Of a DNA stretch of 64,000 nt, positions 1-8,581 are shown piece by piece; the first letter of the stretch is position 1; every line of letters starts with the position of its first letter. The position numbers were made by a program, and so were the translations under genes. The DNA is from Aliarcobacter cryaerophilus (GTDB taxonomy: Bacteria; Campylobacterota; Campylobacteria; Campylobacterales; Arcobacteraceae), in NCBI RefSeq assembly GCF_014352935.1, contig NZ_CP060694.1:992001-1056000 (forward strand), in the 5' to 3' direction. The notes under the pieces are model-generated. The model saw only the letters and a list, made by a program, of their open reading frames with translations. It had not been told where the DNA came from and searched no databases.

Positions 1-7
1 GTCAAAA

Positions 8-1951
8 ATGAAAAAAATAAATGTAAGCTTAGTTGCAAGCTTTTTAATAGCAACAAATCTTTATTCAAATGAAACTAAATTAGAAACAGTTACAATCTCT
101 GCAAACCCTATTGAAACAGATGAAAAAAAAGCAACTTTTGCAACTGAAATTTATACAAAAAAAGATATTGAGCAATCAAAATCAAAAGATATATATGATT
201 TTCTAGCTTCTCAAACTTCAGTAAATGTTATGCCAAATTTTGGCAATAAATTTTCTCAAAGTTTAGATATAAGAGGTTATGGAATAGAGAATGGTTATCA
301 AAATATTGCAGTGGTTGTAAATGGGAGAAGATTAAATAATATTGATATGGTTCCACAGCTTTTAAGCTCAATTCCACTTGAAAGTATTGAAAAAATAGAG
401 ATTTTAAAGGGAAGTGGAAGTGTAAAATATGGAGATGGTGCAAATGCTGGGGTTATTAGTATTACAACTGATAAAAAAAACAGCAACTACTTAAAAGCAT
501 ATTTAGGAAATAATACTTCAAAAGATGGAGCTGCTAGTTTTGGATATGGAAATGAGTATATTATTGCAAATGCTTATGTGGATTACAATTCAACAGATGG
601 TTCTATAAAAGATAATAGAGGAAATAGTGATGAAAACAATATAAGAAATATGAATTTTAGTGTAGTATTTACACCTATTGAAGAGCTAGAGCTTAGTTTG
701 TCACGAACTTATTCAAATATGACTACAAACTATGCAAGACCAATATCACTAAAGCAATACAATGAAGATCCAAACCGTACATCAGGATTTAATAAACAAT
801 ATTTTAGTTCATATGTTACAACAGCTGGTGCAAGATATGATTTTAATCAAAATTTCTTTATAGATGCAACTTTTAGTGATGAAGATAAAATTAGTAAATT
901 TGGAACAAGCCCTGATACTCAATATGATTATAAATCCTTTGCATCTACATTTAACTATAGAAGTGATATTTTTAAAGGAACAGCAGGAGTTGATGGGTTC
1001 AAAGGAGATAGATTTAATTTTGTTTCATCTTTTGGAACTCCTGAAAATACAACTTCAAAAAATAATCTAGCTATGTTTACATCTCTTGAGATTAATCCAA
1101 TAGATGATTTAACTTTTTCAGCAGGAGCTAGAAAAGAGAAAGTAGAGTATAAATATGAACCACAAAATGGGATGGATTTAAATCAAAAAGATAGATTAAA
1201 TGCATACGACTTTGGGGTAAATTACGCTTTGACTCAAAATCAGTCTATTTTTGCTAATTACAATAGAGGTTTTCAAGCACCAGATATTGATAGATTTTTC
1301 TCAACAGACTGGACGACAATGGCTACAACTTTTAATGGTTTTATTGAACCAGCAAAAGTGAATACTTATACTCTAGGATATAATAATTTTCAAGAAAATA
1401 ATAAGCTTAAAATTGCACTATTTAGAGCAAATTTAAAAAATGAAATTTATTTTTACAATACTGGAAATTGGATGATTCCATCATATAACACAAATATAGA
1501 TAAATCTCATAAGTATGGTCTAGAAGTTTATGATAAATTTTTAATAAACGAAAATTTATATACATCTTTAAACTACTCTTATATTAAAGCAAAAATAGAT
1601 AGAGAAAATGAAGGAAATGGAGTTTATGATGGCAAAGATTTACCAGGAGTTTCAAAACATAATTTAACTCTAGGTTTGGGATATGATTTTTATAAATTCT
1701 CTACATTTTTATCTCATTCTTACAAAAGTAGCGCATATGCTATAAATGATTTTAAAAATGACTTTAAACAAAAACAGGAAGCTTATCACTCTACAGATTT
1801 TAGTGTAAGTTTTAAACATAAAGAGTTGGAAATTTTTGGAAAAATTCAAAATCTATTTGACCAAAAAAATGGACTATGGGTACAAGATGATTCAATTTAT
1901 CCAGTCAATTTTGAAAGAACATTTTTTGCTGGTATGAAAGTTAGTTTCTAA
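8..1951 (+). CDS. TonB-dependent outer-membrane receptor
   Basis: Outer-membrane gated porin that would import a metal chelate or corrinoid using TonB energy. Seen: signal peptide at residues 1-20, a TonB-box-like ETVTIS near 26-31, a plug domain to about residue 153 with RGYG at 89-92 and an IEILKGSGSVKYGDGANAG plug motif near 130-148, then a long beta-rich barrel ending in the terminal Phe typical of outer-membrane proteins. The 647 aa length is normal. The next gene starts two bases after the stop, so it heads an uptake operon with a binding protein, ATPase and permease. The substrate is not decided by sequence; the BtuF-like neighbour makes corrinoid or ferric chelate likely. Any promoter lies outside the window. 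Confidence 0.9.
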   Translation: MKKINVSLVASFLIATNLYSNETKLETVTISANPIETDEKKATFATEIYTKKDIEQSKSKDIYDFLASQTSVNVMPNFGNKFSQSLDIRGYGIENGYQNIAVVVNGRRLNNIDMVPQLLSSIPLESIEKIEILKGSGSVKYGDGANAGVISITTDKKNSNYLKAYLGNNTSKDGAASFGYGNEYIIANAYVDYNSTDGSIKDNRGNSDENNIRNMNFSVVFTPIEELELSLSRTYSNMTTNYARPISLKQYNEDPNRTSGFNKQYFSSYVTTAGARYDFNQNFFIDATFSDEDKISKFGTSPDTQYDYKSFASTFNYRSDIFKGTAGVDGFKGDRFNFVSSFGTPENTTSKNNLAMFTSLEINPIDDLTFSAGARKEKVEYKYEPQNGMDLNQKDRLNAYDFGVNYALTQNQSIFANYNRGFQAPDIDRFFSTDWTTMATTFNGFIEPAKVNTYTLGYNNFQENNKLKIALFRANLKNEIYFYNTGNWMIPSYNTNIDKSHKYGLEVYDKFLINENLYTSLNYSYIKAKIDRENEGNGVYDGKDLPGVSKHNLTLGLGYDFYKFSTFLSHSYKSSAYAINDFKNDFKQKQEAYHSTDFSVSFKHKELEIFGKIQNLFDQKNGLWVQDDSIYPVNFERTFFAGMKVSF

Positions 1952-1952
1952 G

Positions 1953-2783
1953 ATGAAAAAACTACTATATCTTCTACTTTTTTTAAATTTTTTAAATGCA
2001 ACTGAGAGAATTATCACTTTAAGTCCAGCAATAAATGAGATAGCTTTTGCCTTAGATTTAGGGGATAAAATTATTGCAAATACGGAGTTTTGTGATTTTC
2101 CAATTGAGTCAAAAAATATTCAAAAAGTTGGAGGATATGGAAGTGTTAGTTTGGAAAAAGTTGTAAACTTAAATCCAACTATTATATTAAATCAAGATTA
2201 TGATAAAAAATTAAACCAAAGTTTAAAAGATTTAAATTTTAAAACTTTGGTTTATAAAACAAATAGTTTAGAAGATATTAAGTTTACAATAAAAGATTTA
2301 GGTGAAGTTTTCAATAAAAAAGAGGAAGCAAAAAATTTAAATAATCAGATAGAAAATAGTTTGGAATCTTTAAAAAATATTATAGAAAATCAAAAAATCC
2401 TTATAGTAATAAGTCCACAAAGTACACTATCAAATCAGATTTTTGTAGCAGGAAATTTTATATATTTTGAAGATATTATAAAAGCTAGCAACAATATAAA
2501 TGCCTATCAATCAAGTTTAAAATCACAACCTTCAATAAATAGTGAAAAATTGATTACTTTAAATCCAGATATTATTATATTATTAGCGCCATATTTAAAA
2601 GATGATAAAGAAAAAGATGATATGTTAAATCTTTGGAAAAAGTTGCCAGTAAATGCAAGTAAACAAGAGAATATTTATATAATAGATGATGAATACTCAG
2701 GAATATCAAGTCACAGAGTAAAATATTTAATAGATGATTTTAAAGGTATTTTAGAAGATGTTAGAGCTAAAAAATTTTACTAA
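1953..2783 (+). CDS. Periplasmic binding protein of a BtuF/FepB-type ABC importer
   Basis: Captures the substrate delivered by the TonB receptor and hands it to the inner-membrane permease. Seen: signal peptide of about 16 residues (cleavage after LNA), then RIITLSPAINEIAFALDLG and a TEFCDFP motif resembling the N-lobe of BtuF-type cobalamin binding proteins, and SEKLITLNPDIIILL in the second lobe. At 276 aa it is typical of the class. It lies in an operon with the receptor upstream and overlaps the ATPase start by 26 bases. Family is secure; cobalamin as substrate is only a reasonable guess because heme and siderophore binders share the fold. Confidence 0.85.
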   Translation: MKKLLYLLLFLNFLNATERIITLSPAINEIAFALDLGDKIIANTEFCDFPIESKNIQKVGGYGSVSLEKVVNLNPTIILNQDYDKKLNQSLKDLNFKTLVYKTNSLEDIKFTIKDLGEVFNKKEEAKNLNNQIENSLESLKNIIENQKILIVISPQSTLSNQIFVAGNFIYFEDIIKASNNINAYQSSLKSQPSINSEKLITLNPDIIILLAPYLKDDKEKDDMLNLWKKLPVNASKQENIYIIDDEYSGISSHRVKYLIDDFKGILEDVRAKKFY

Positions 2784-3458
2784 TTTTATTTTAAAAGATA
2801 TATCTTTTATTTTAGAAAAAAATGAAAACTTACTTATTTTAGGTGAAAATGGAGCAGGTAAATCAACTTTAGCAAAAGTTTTATCAAATCTTTTACCATC
2901 TTCTAATCTTTTTTTGAAAGTAAAAATATAAAAGATTTAAGCTCATATGATAGAGCAAAATATATAAATTATATACCTAGTCGTTTTGAAATATTTGATG
3001 AATATTTGAATGTTTTAGAGTATTTAAAACTATCAATTATAGAAGAAAAAAATATAGAAGATATAGAAAAAATTATATCTTTACTAAAACTTGAAGATCT
3101 AAAATTAAACTCTTGTGTAGATTTAAGTTCAGGAGAGCAACAACTTTTGCTTCTTGCTAGTGCTTTACTTCACAATGCAAAGATTACAATTTTTGATGAA
3201 TTAACTGCAAATTTGGATTTAAATAGAGTAAAAGATGTTTTTGATATTTTAAATTCAAGCTTACTTTCTCAAAAAATAGTAATCACTCATAACCTTGATT
3301 TTGCTTATGCTTTAAAAGATTTCAAAGTACTGTTTTTACAAAAAGGTTCTTTGAAATTTTTTGGCTCTCATAGTGAATTTTTTATACAAGAGAATTTAAA
3401 TAGATTTTATGGTGAAAATTTAAAACTTTTAGACTCACATTTGGTGCTTGATTTATGA
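2758..3458 (+). pseudogene. ABC importer ATPase, frameshifted at a T7 tract
   Basis: ATP-binding subunit of the uptake system. The ATG at 2758 opens a frame carrying Walker A GENGAGKST, but it stops at 2929-2931. The remainder, in the next frame, carries the signature LSSGEQQ, a Walker B ending FDELTANLD (Leu where Pro is usual) and the H-loop VITHN. Joining the two needs one extra T in the run of seven at 2909-2915; the joined product would be about 233 aa, normal for FecE/BtuD-like ATPases. The rest of the gene is undamaged, so the break is recent, a phase-variable state, or a base-calling error. The 3' end overlaps the permease start by four bases. Confidence 0.85.
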
Positions 3459-4402
3459 AAAAAATATTATATATTTTTGCTATTTTGATTATATTTTTAT
3501 CTCCTTTTTTAGGAGAAATTACAATAAATATTAAAGATATTTTCAATTTAAATGATAGTTTATCTACCGTTTTTTGGGACTTAAGAGTTCCTAGAGTTAT
3601 TTTGGCATTTTTTATAGGTTCAATTTTGGCTATCGGCGGTTTAATTTTTCAAATAGTTTTTAAAAATGAGTTAATAACTCCATATACTTTAGGAATTGCA
3701 AGTGGAACAACACTATTTTCAGCTATTTCTATAGTTTTTTTTCCGTTGATACCACTATTTTTTTCTAGTATTTTTGGATCACTTGTTACTATTTTAATTC
3801 TATTTATAATTTCTAAAAAGATAAACTCCAATAAACTTATAAGTTCGACAAATTCGATGCTACTAATAGGAATTGCCTTATCATATTTTTATAGTTCAGC
3901 ACTTATGCTTATATTTTTTATGAGTAATCTTCAAGAAAACTATTCAATAGTAAGATTTACTTTGGGCAGTCTTGATACAGTTGGCTTTCTTCCTTCTTTT
4001 GTTGTATTTGTTGTGGCAATTTGTCTTATTATTTTTATTTATAAAATGAAAAGTAGTATAAATCTACTTCTTATATCAAATGATATGGCTTTTTTAAAAG
4101 GTTTAAATGTAAATAAAACTATTTTGATTTTACTTCTTTTTATTACAATTTGTGTTGGTATTTGTATTAGTTTTACAGGACCTATTGGCTTTGTAGGGCT
4201 TGTAATTCCTCATATTGTAAAACTAATATATAAGCAAAGTGCAACTAAACTATTTATACCAACACTATTTTTTGGTGGAACTTTTTTAGTTTTTTGTGAT
4301 TTAATTTCAAGAGTTTTACCAACAGCTTCAAGCTTACCAATAGGTGTTGTAACTGCTTTTATTGGAGCCCCGTTTTTTGTATATCTTTTAATACGTAAAT
4401 AA
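3455..4402 (+). CDS. FecCD-family ABC importer permease
   Basis: Inner-membrane channel subunit for siderophore, heme or cobalamin uptake. Seen: about nine hydrophobic segments over 315 aa, an N-terminal LRVPRVILAFFIGS motif and the cytoplasmic coupling sequence TGPIGFVGLVIPHIVKL, both hallmarks of the BtuC/FecCD family. Its ATG overlaps the ATPase stop by four bases, so it is translationally coupled to a gene that is currently frameshifted. It ends ten bases short of the convergent sixA. Substrate not assignable from the permease alone. Confidence 0.9.
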   Translation: MKKILYIFAILIIFLSPFLGEITINIKDIFNLNDSLSTVFWDLRVPRVILAFFIGSILAIGGLIFQIVFKNELITPYTLGIASGTTLFSAISIVFFPLIPLFFSSIFGSLVTILILFIISKKINSNKLISSTNSMLLIGIALSYFYSSALMLIFFMSNLQENYSIVRFTLGSLDTVGFLPSFVVFVVAICLIIFIYKMKSSINLLLISNDMAFLKGLNVNKTILILLLFITICVGICISFTGPIGFVGLVIPHIVKLIYKQSATKLFIPTLFFGGTFLVFCDLISRVLPTASSLPIGVVTAFIGAPFFVYLLIRK

Positions 4403-4411
4403 ATATTTTAT

Positions 4412-4909
4412 TTAAGATTTATCAAACATTTTTGGATATATAAAAAACTCTAAAATTCCAATTTTTTCTTTAATATCTTCCCATTTTGATATATTAAAAT
4501 TTAGTTTTAATACTCCACATGTAGGGATATTCTCTTCAAATCTTCCTAATAAAAAATCTGCTAAATCATTAAACCCAGGATTATGTCCAAATAAAAATAT
4601 AGCTTTATGTTTATCATCTATATTTTTTATAACTTTTAAAATATTAATATAAGGTGCTTCATAAATTGATTCTTCAAAGATAATTTCTCCTTTATAATCA
4701 AACTCTTTGATAAAAAAATCTAAAGTATCTTTTGTTCTTTTTGATGGTGAAGAGATTATTAAATCTGGATTTAGCTCTTTTTGTTTTAAAACTTTTGCCA
4801 TAAAAGGTGCATTTTTTGCACCCCTTTTATTTAAAGGTCTTTCAAAATCTTCTAAAAGAGGATTTGACCAACTAGATTTTGCATGTCTTATTAAAATCAA
4901 CTCTTTCAT
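4412..4909 (-). CDS. sixA: SixA-type phosphohistidine phosphatase
   Basis: Histidine-phosphatase-superfamily enzyme of the small SixA type, which in E. coli removes phosphate from histidine phosphotransfer domains. Seen: RHAKSSW at residues 8-14 with the catalytic RH pair, the SSPSKRTKDT motif and a second histidine in FGHNPGF. At 165 aa it contains only the minimal catalytic domain. It stands alone, facing the uptake operon and divergent from lapG. The real substrate in this organism is unknown. Confidence 0.85.
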   Translation of the reverse strand: MKELILIRHAKSSWSNPLLEDFERPLNKRGAKNAPFMAKVLKQKELNPDLIISSPSKRTKDTLDFFIKEFDYKGEIIFEESIYEAPYINILKVIKNIDDKHKAIFLFGHNPGFNDLADFLLGRFEENIPTCGVLKLNFNISKWEDIKEKIGILEFFIYPKMFDKS

Positions 4910-4979
4910 ATAAAATCCTTCAATTTTTTTCTCATTTTATCATATATTATAGAAAAGAAAAAAATATATTATTTTTAGA

Positions 4980-4985
4980 TATAAT
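4980..4985 (+). promoter_or_regulatory. -10 box TATAAT of lapG (predicted leaderless start)
   Basis: A perfect TATAAT ends six bases before the lapG ATG at 4992. The usual start distance would put transcription at or next to the first base of the start codon, and there is no Shine-Dalgarno sequence in the gap. Seen directly; the start site is inferred. Confidence 0.55.
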
Positions 4986-4991
4986 AATTAC

Positions 4992-5591
4992 ATGAAAATT
5001 TTAATTAGTATATTTTTTCTACTGTTTTTTACTATAAATGCTGATTTTGTTGATACCTCTTTAATTTTAAAAGTTGAAGAAAAATATGGAAAATTTGCAA
5101 AAAATAGGTTTATTGCATTAAATACTATGTTGGAAAAAAACAAAAACTCTGATTTAAGAACAAAGCTTGAGAAGATAAATGATTTTTTCAACGATATAAA
5201 ATATGCAAGTGATCAAACTGTTTATGGTACTAGTGATTATTGGGCAAACCCTTATGAATTCTTAGCAAAAGATAAAGGAGATTGTGAAGATTATGCAATT
5301 GCAAAATATCTTGCACTTGAATACTTAGGAGTTCCAACTTCTAAAATGTTTTTATCTTATGTTAGAGTTAAATCTTCAAATGAAGCACATATGGTTTTGA
5401 CATATTTTGAAACACCAAGTTCTGAGCCATTAGTTTTAGATAATTTAAGAAAAACTATACAGCCAGCTTCAAAAAGAGATGATTTGATACCAGTTTTCAA
5501 CTTTAATCCAAATATTCTAAAGGGTGAAAAAACAGCTGCTCACAGAAAGTGGGATACATTAATTAAAGATTATAAAGGAAAAAAAATATGA
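4992..5591 (+). CDS. lapG: LapG-like periplasmic cysteine protease (BTLCP family)
   Basis: Bacterial transglutaminase-like cysteine proteinase. In Pseudomonas, LapG cleaves the N-terminus of a large surface adhesin to release cells from biofilm and is held inactive by LapD when c-di-GMP is high. Seen: a signal peptide in residues 1-17, catalytic Cys98 in GDCEDYA, His133 in EAHMV and Asp150 in VLDN. At 199 aa it matches the family. It overlaps the lapD start by four bases, which supports the functional pair. No LapA-type adhesin or type I secretion gene lies in this window, so the substrate is elsewhere. Confidence 0.88.
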   Translation: MKILISIFFLLFFTINADFVDTSLILKVEEKYGKFAKNRFIALNTMLEKNKNSDLRTKLEKINDFFNDIKYASDQTVYGTSDYWANPYEFLAKDKGDCEDYAIAKYLALEYLGVPTSKMFLSYVRVKSSNEAHMVLTYFETPSSEPLVLDNLRKTIQPASKRDDLIPVFNFNPNILKGEKTAAHRKWDTLIKDYKGKKI

Positions 5592-7462
5592 GTTTATTAA
5601 AGCAAGTTTCTATTGTTCTTGGTTTTATTTTTTTGATACTTTTTGTATCTATTATTGGTCTATCTTTTAATATTATAAAAGATTCATCGGCAAAATCTTT
5701 GTATGAAAATGTACAAAATAGTGTTACAAGTACTAGTTTATCAATAACAAATGCAGGAGTTGATGAAGGAACTATAAAAACAGTTATAAATGCAGCTTTT
5801 GATAATGGAAATTATGAAAAAATTGTGTTTAAAAATATTAATGATGAGATAGTTTATGAACTAAAAAAAGATTTAATAATAAGCGATGAGATACCACATT
5901 GGTTTATTAATATTGTAGATACTGGTGAAATTTCAGCACTTGCTAGTATTTCAGAGGGATGGAATGTTTTAGGAGTTTTAGAAATTTATGCAGATAGAGC
6001 TATTTACTATAATCAAACATATAGTATGTTTATTAAACTTTTACAATCTTTAGCATTTAGTTTTGTTGTTTTAATAATTATTTTATCTATATTTTTTAAT
6101 TTTATACTAAAACCTTTAAGAACAATAAATAATCAAGCAAAAGCTGTAATGAACAATGAGTTTATACTCTCAACAGAGCAACCATTTACAGATGAGTTTA
6201 AAACTTTAACAACTAGTATAAATAGTATGGTTTCTAAATTTGAAAAAATGTTTCAAAATACAAATGAAGTATTAAAGACAAATAAAGAACTTTTATATTT
6301 TGATGAAGTAACAAAAATAAATAATAGAAAATATTTTATATTAAAAGCAAATGAGTATTTAGATAAAGATAGCTCAAATAATAAAGGTTTTATAGTATCT
6401 CTTTCAATAAAACTTGATGTAATAAACAAAACTTATGGATTTATAAAAACAAATGAGATTTTGTTTAAATTAGCTTCAAAATTAAAAAATAGTTTTAATA
6501 GTGACAATGATATTGTTGTTAGAATGAATGGTTCAGAGTTTTTAGCACTTGTTCCAAACGCAAAAGAAGAAGATGTAAAAAACGCTTTAGAAAAACTGAT
6601 AATTGATTTAAAAGCTATTGTAGAGCTTGAAGATAATATTTTTATTGGTCTTTGTAAATATGAAAATGAAGAGAGTCTAAGAACTCTATTTACAAAAATA
6701 GACTACACACTTTCTCAAGCAAAAGTAAATAGCGATAAAGATTATTTCTATGTAACTCATATGGAAAATATTAAAACAAAAGAAGAGTGGATAAATATAT
6801 TAAATGTATCTTTAAAAGAGGAGTTCTTTAGGCTTATACATAGAGATATTGTTGATATTAACTCAAAAGAAGAGTATTTAAAAACAATTAGTTTTGAGCT
6901 TGATTTTAAAGGCGAGACAATAAGATATGGCGAATTTATTGCCTCTGTTTTAGAACAAAATAGGTTAGATGAAGTATATTTACATGTTATTGAAAAAGTT
7001 TTCAAACAAAATAAAGCAAATGAGTTTGTATCGATTCAACTTCCTACTTTATTTATTGAGAAATTAAGTAGTTATGCAAATTTAAAAGAGTTATTAAACA
7101 AGTACAAACATATTTCAAAAAATATTATTTTTGAAATTGAAGAAGAGGCATTTAATAAAAATTTCAATAGCACTTTGATGTATATTTCACTATTTAAAGA
7201 GTTTGGATTTAACTTTGCTATATTTAATTTTATTGCAAATAGCGATGATTATAACTATTTAAAAGAGTTAAGACCACTTTATATTAAAGCTTCAAAATTC
7301 TTCTTGCTTGAATCAAGACAGAGTTTGAATATGTTAAAAATACTTACACAATCTTTAGATATTAAACTTGTTGCTACAAGTGTTGATGAAATTGAAGAGA
7401 TAAAAACTTTAGAAGAGATAGGAATAAACGCAATTTCTGGCTCTGTTATGTCAAAATTATAA
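5588..7462 (+). CDS. lapD: LapD-like c-di-GMP receptor (degenerate GGDEF-EAL)
   Basis: Inner-membrane receptor expected to sequester LapG when its cytoplasmic EAL domain binds c-di-GMP. Seen: first membrane helix at 8-30; a periplasmic LapD/MoxY-type domain with FDNGNY near 71-76, PHWF at 103-106 and GW at 124-125; second helix about 150-174; HAMP; a GGDEF domain whose active site reads NGSEF (314-318) and so should not make c-di-GMP; then a divergent EAL domain (about 395-624) lacking a clear EAL catalytic signature. Both domains look catalytically dead, as in known LapD. Overlap with lapG implies coupled translation. Confidence 0.85.
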   Translation: MSLLKQVSIVLGFIFLILFVSIIGLSFNIIKDSSAKSLYENVQNSVTSTSLSITNAGVDEGTIKTVINAAFDNGNYEKIVFKNINDEIVYELKKDLIISDEIPHWFINIVDTGEISALASISEGWNVLGVLEIYADRAIYYNQTYSMFIKLLQSLAFSFVVLIIILSIFFNFILKPLRTINNQAKAVMNNEFILSTEQPFTDEFKTLTTSINSMVSKFEKMFQNTNEVLKTNKELLYFDEVTKINNRKYFILKANEYLDKDSSNNKGFIVSLSIKLDVINKTYGFIKTNEILFKLASKLKNSFNSDNDIVVRMNGSEFLALVPNAKEEDVKNALEKLIIDLKAIVELEDNIFIGLCKYENEESLRTLFTKIDYTLSQAKVNSDKDYFYVTHMENIKTKEEWINILNVSLKEEFFRLIHRDIVDINSKEEYLKTISFELDFKGETIRYGEFIASVLEQNRLDEVYLHVIEKVFKQNKANEFVSIQLPTLFIEKLSSYANLKELLNKYKHISKNIIFEIEEEAFNKNFNSTLMYISLFKEFGFNFAIFNFIANSDDYNYLKELRPLYIKASKFFLLESRQSLNMLKILTQSLDIKLVATSVDEIEEIKTLEEIGINAISGSVMSKL

Positions 7463-7476
7463 AAACTACTATTTGA

Positions 7477-7506
7477 CTAAAAAAGGCTTTTTTTAGCTTT
7501 TTTTGG
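7477..7506 (+). terminator. Possible terminator after lapD
   Basis: CTAAAAAA at 7477-7484 can pair with TTTTTTAG at 7491-7496 and before, followed by a run of T. The stem is AT-only and weak, so this is a modest call. It separates lapD from aroB. Confidence 0.4.
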
Positions 7507-7546
7507 TTAATATCTATTTCTACTTATATCAAATGAAAGATAAATT

Positions 7547-8581
7547 ATGATTGTAAAAATAGACTTAACAAATGATAATTCATACGAAATTTATATCGAA
7601 AAATTAAAAGCATTGAGCTTTGATAGAAAAGTTGTTGTTGTTACCAACCCTACGGTTGCTGGTTTTCATTTAGAGTATTTAAAATCAAAATTAACAGCAA
7701 AAGAGTTATCTATTTGCACAATTAAAGATGGTGAAGAGTATAAGAATATGCAAACTTTAGAAGATATTTTAAGTTCATGCTTTGAAGCAAAACTTGATAG
7801 AAAATCTCTTCTTATTGCATTTGGTGGTGGTGTAATTGGAGATATGACTGGTTTTGCTGCATCAATTTATCAAAGAGGAATTGATTTTATTCAAATTCCA
7901 ACTACTCTTTTATCGCAAGTAGATGCGAGTGTTGGTGGGAAAACAGGAATAAATAATAAATATGGAAAAAACCTAGTAGGAACTTTTCATCAGCCAAAAG
8001 CTGTTTATATTGATTCAAGTTTTTTAAAAACTCTTCCAAAAAGAGAGTTAGGAGCTGGAATTTCTGAAATTATAAAAATGGCTGTTTGTTTCAATAAAGA
8101 TTTTTTTAGTTGGCTTGAAAATAACGACTTAAGAGATGAAAAAAATATTGATATAGCTATACAAAAATCTGTAGAGACTAAAGCTTGGGTTGTTTCACAA
8201 GATGAAAAAGAGCAAGGATTAAGAGCTGCATTAAATTATGGTCATACTTTTGGGCATGTTATAGAGAATATTACAAATTATAAAACATATCTTCATGGTG
8301 AAGCTGTTGGAATTGGTATGTGTATGGCAAATGCTTTAGCTGTAAAGCTTGGGTTTATGAGTAAAGAAGAAGAAAAAAGAGTAGAAAATTTACTTAAAAA
8401 ATATGATATTCCAACAACTTTTAAAATAAATGATGTTGAAGATTTTTATGAGCATTTTTTCTTGGATAAAAAGTCTAGTAATAGTAAGATTAAATTTATT
8501 TTACCTGTTGGGATTGGTGATTGTAAAATTACAGATGAGATAAAAAAAGATGATGTTATTGAAATTTTAAAAGGATTTTAA
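7547..8581 (+). CDS. aroB: 3-dehydroquinate synthase
   Basis: Second step of the shikimate pathway: converts DAHP to 3-dehydroquinate with NAD and a divalent metal, in the cytoplasm. Seen: the nucleotide-binding [14 protein letters not shown], the [25 protein letters not shown] block, and metal-binding residues in NYGHTFGH and LHGEAVGIG. At 344 aa it is full length. It opens a run of closely spaced genes (mscS, mtaB, an FtsH-like gene, bioV-like, mogA); from memory the first part of this order recurs in Helicobacter. Confidence 0.97.
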   Translation: MIVKIDLTNDNSYEIYIEKLKALSFDRKVVVVTNPTVAGFHLEYLKSKLTAKELSICTIKDGEEYKNMQTLEDILSSCFEAKLDRKSLLIAFGGGVIGDMTGFAASIYQRGIDFIQIPTTLLSQVDASVGGKTGINNKYGKNLVGTFHQPKAVYIDSSFLKTLPKRELGAGISEIIKMAVCFNKDFFSWLENNDLRDEKNIDIAIQKSVETKAWVVSQDEKEQGLRAALNYGHTFGHVIENITNYKTYLHGEAVGIGMCMANALAVKLGFMSKEEEKRVENLLKKYDIPTTFKINDVEDFYEHFFLDKKSSNSKIKFILPVGIGDCKITDEIKKDDVIEILKGF

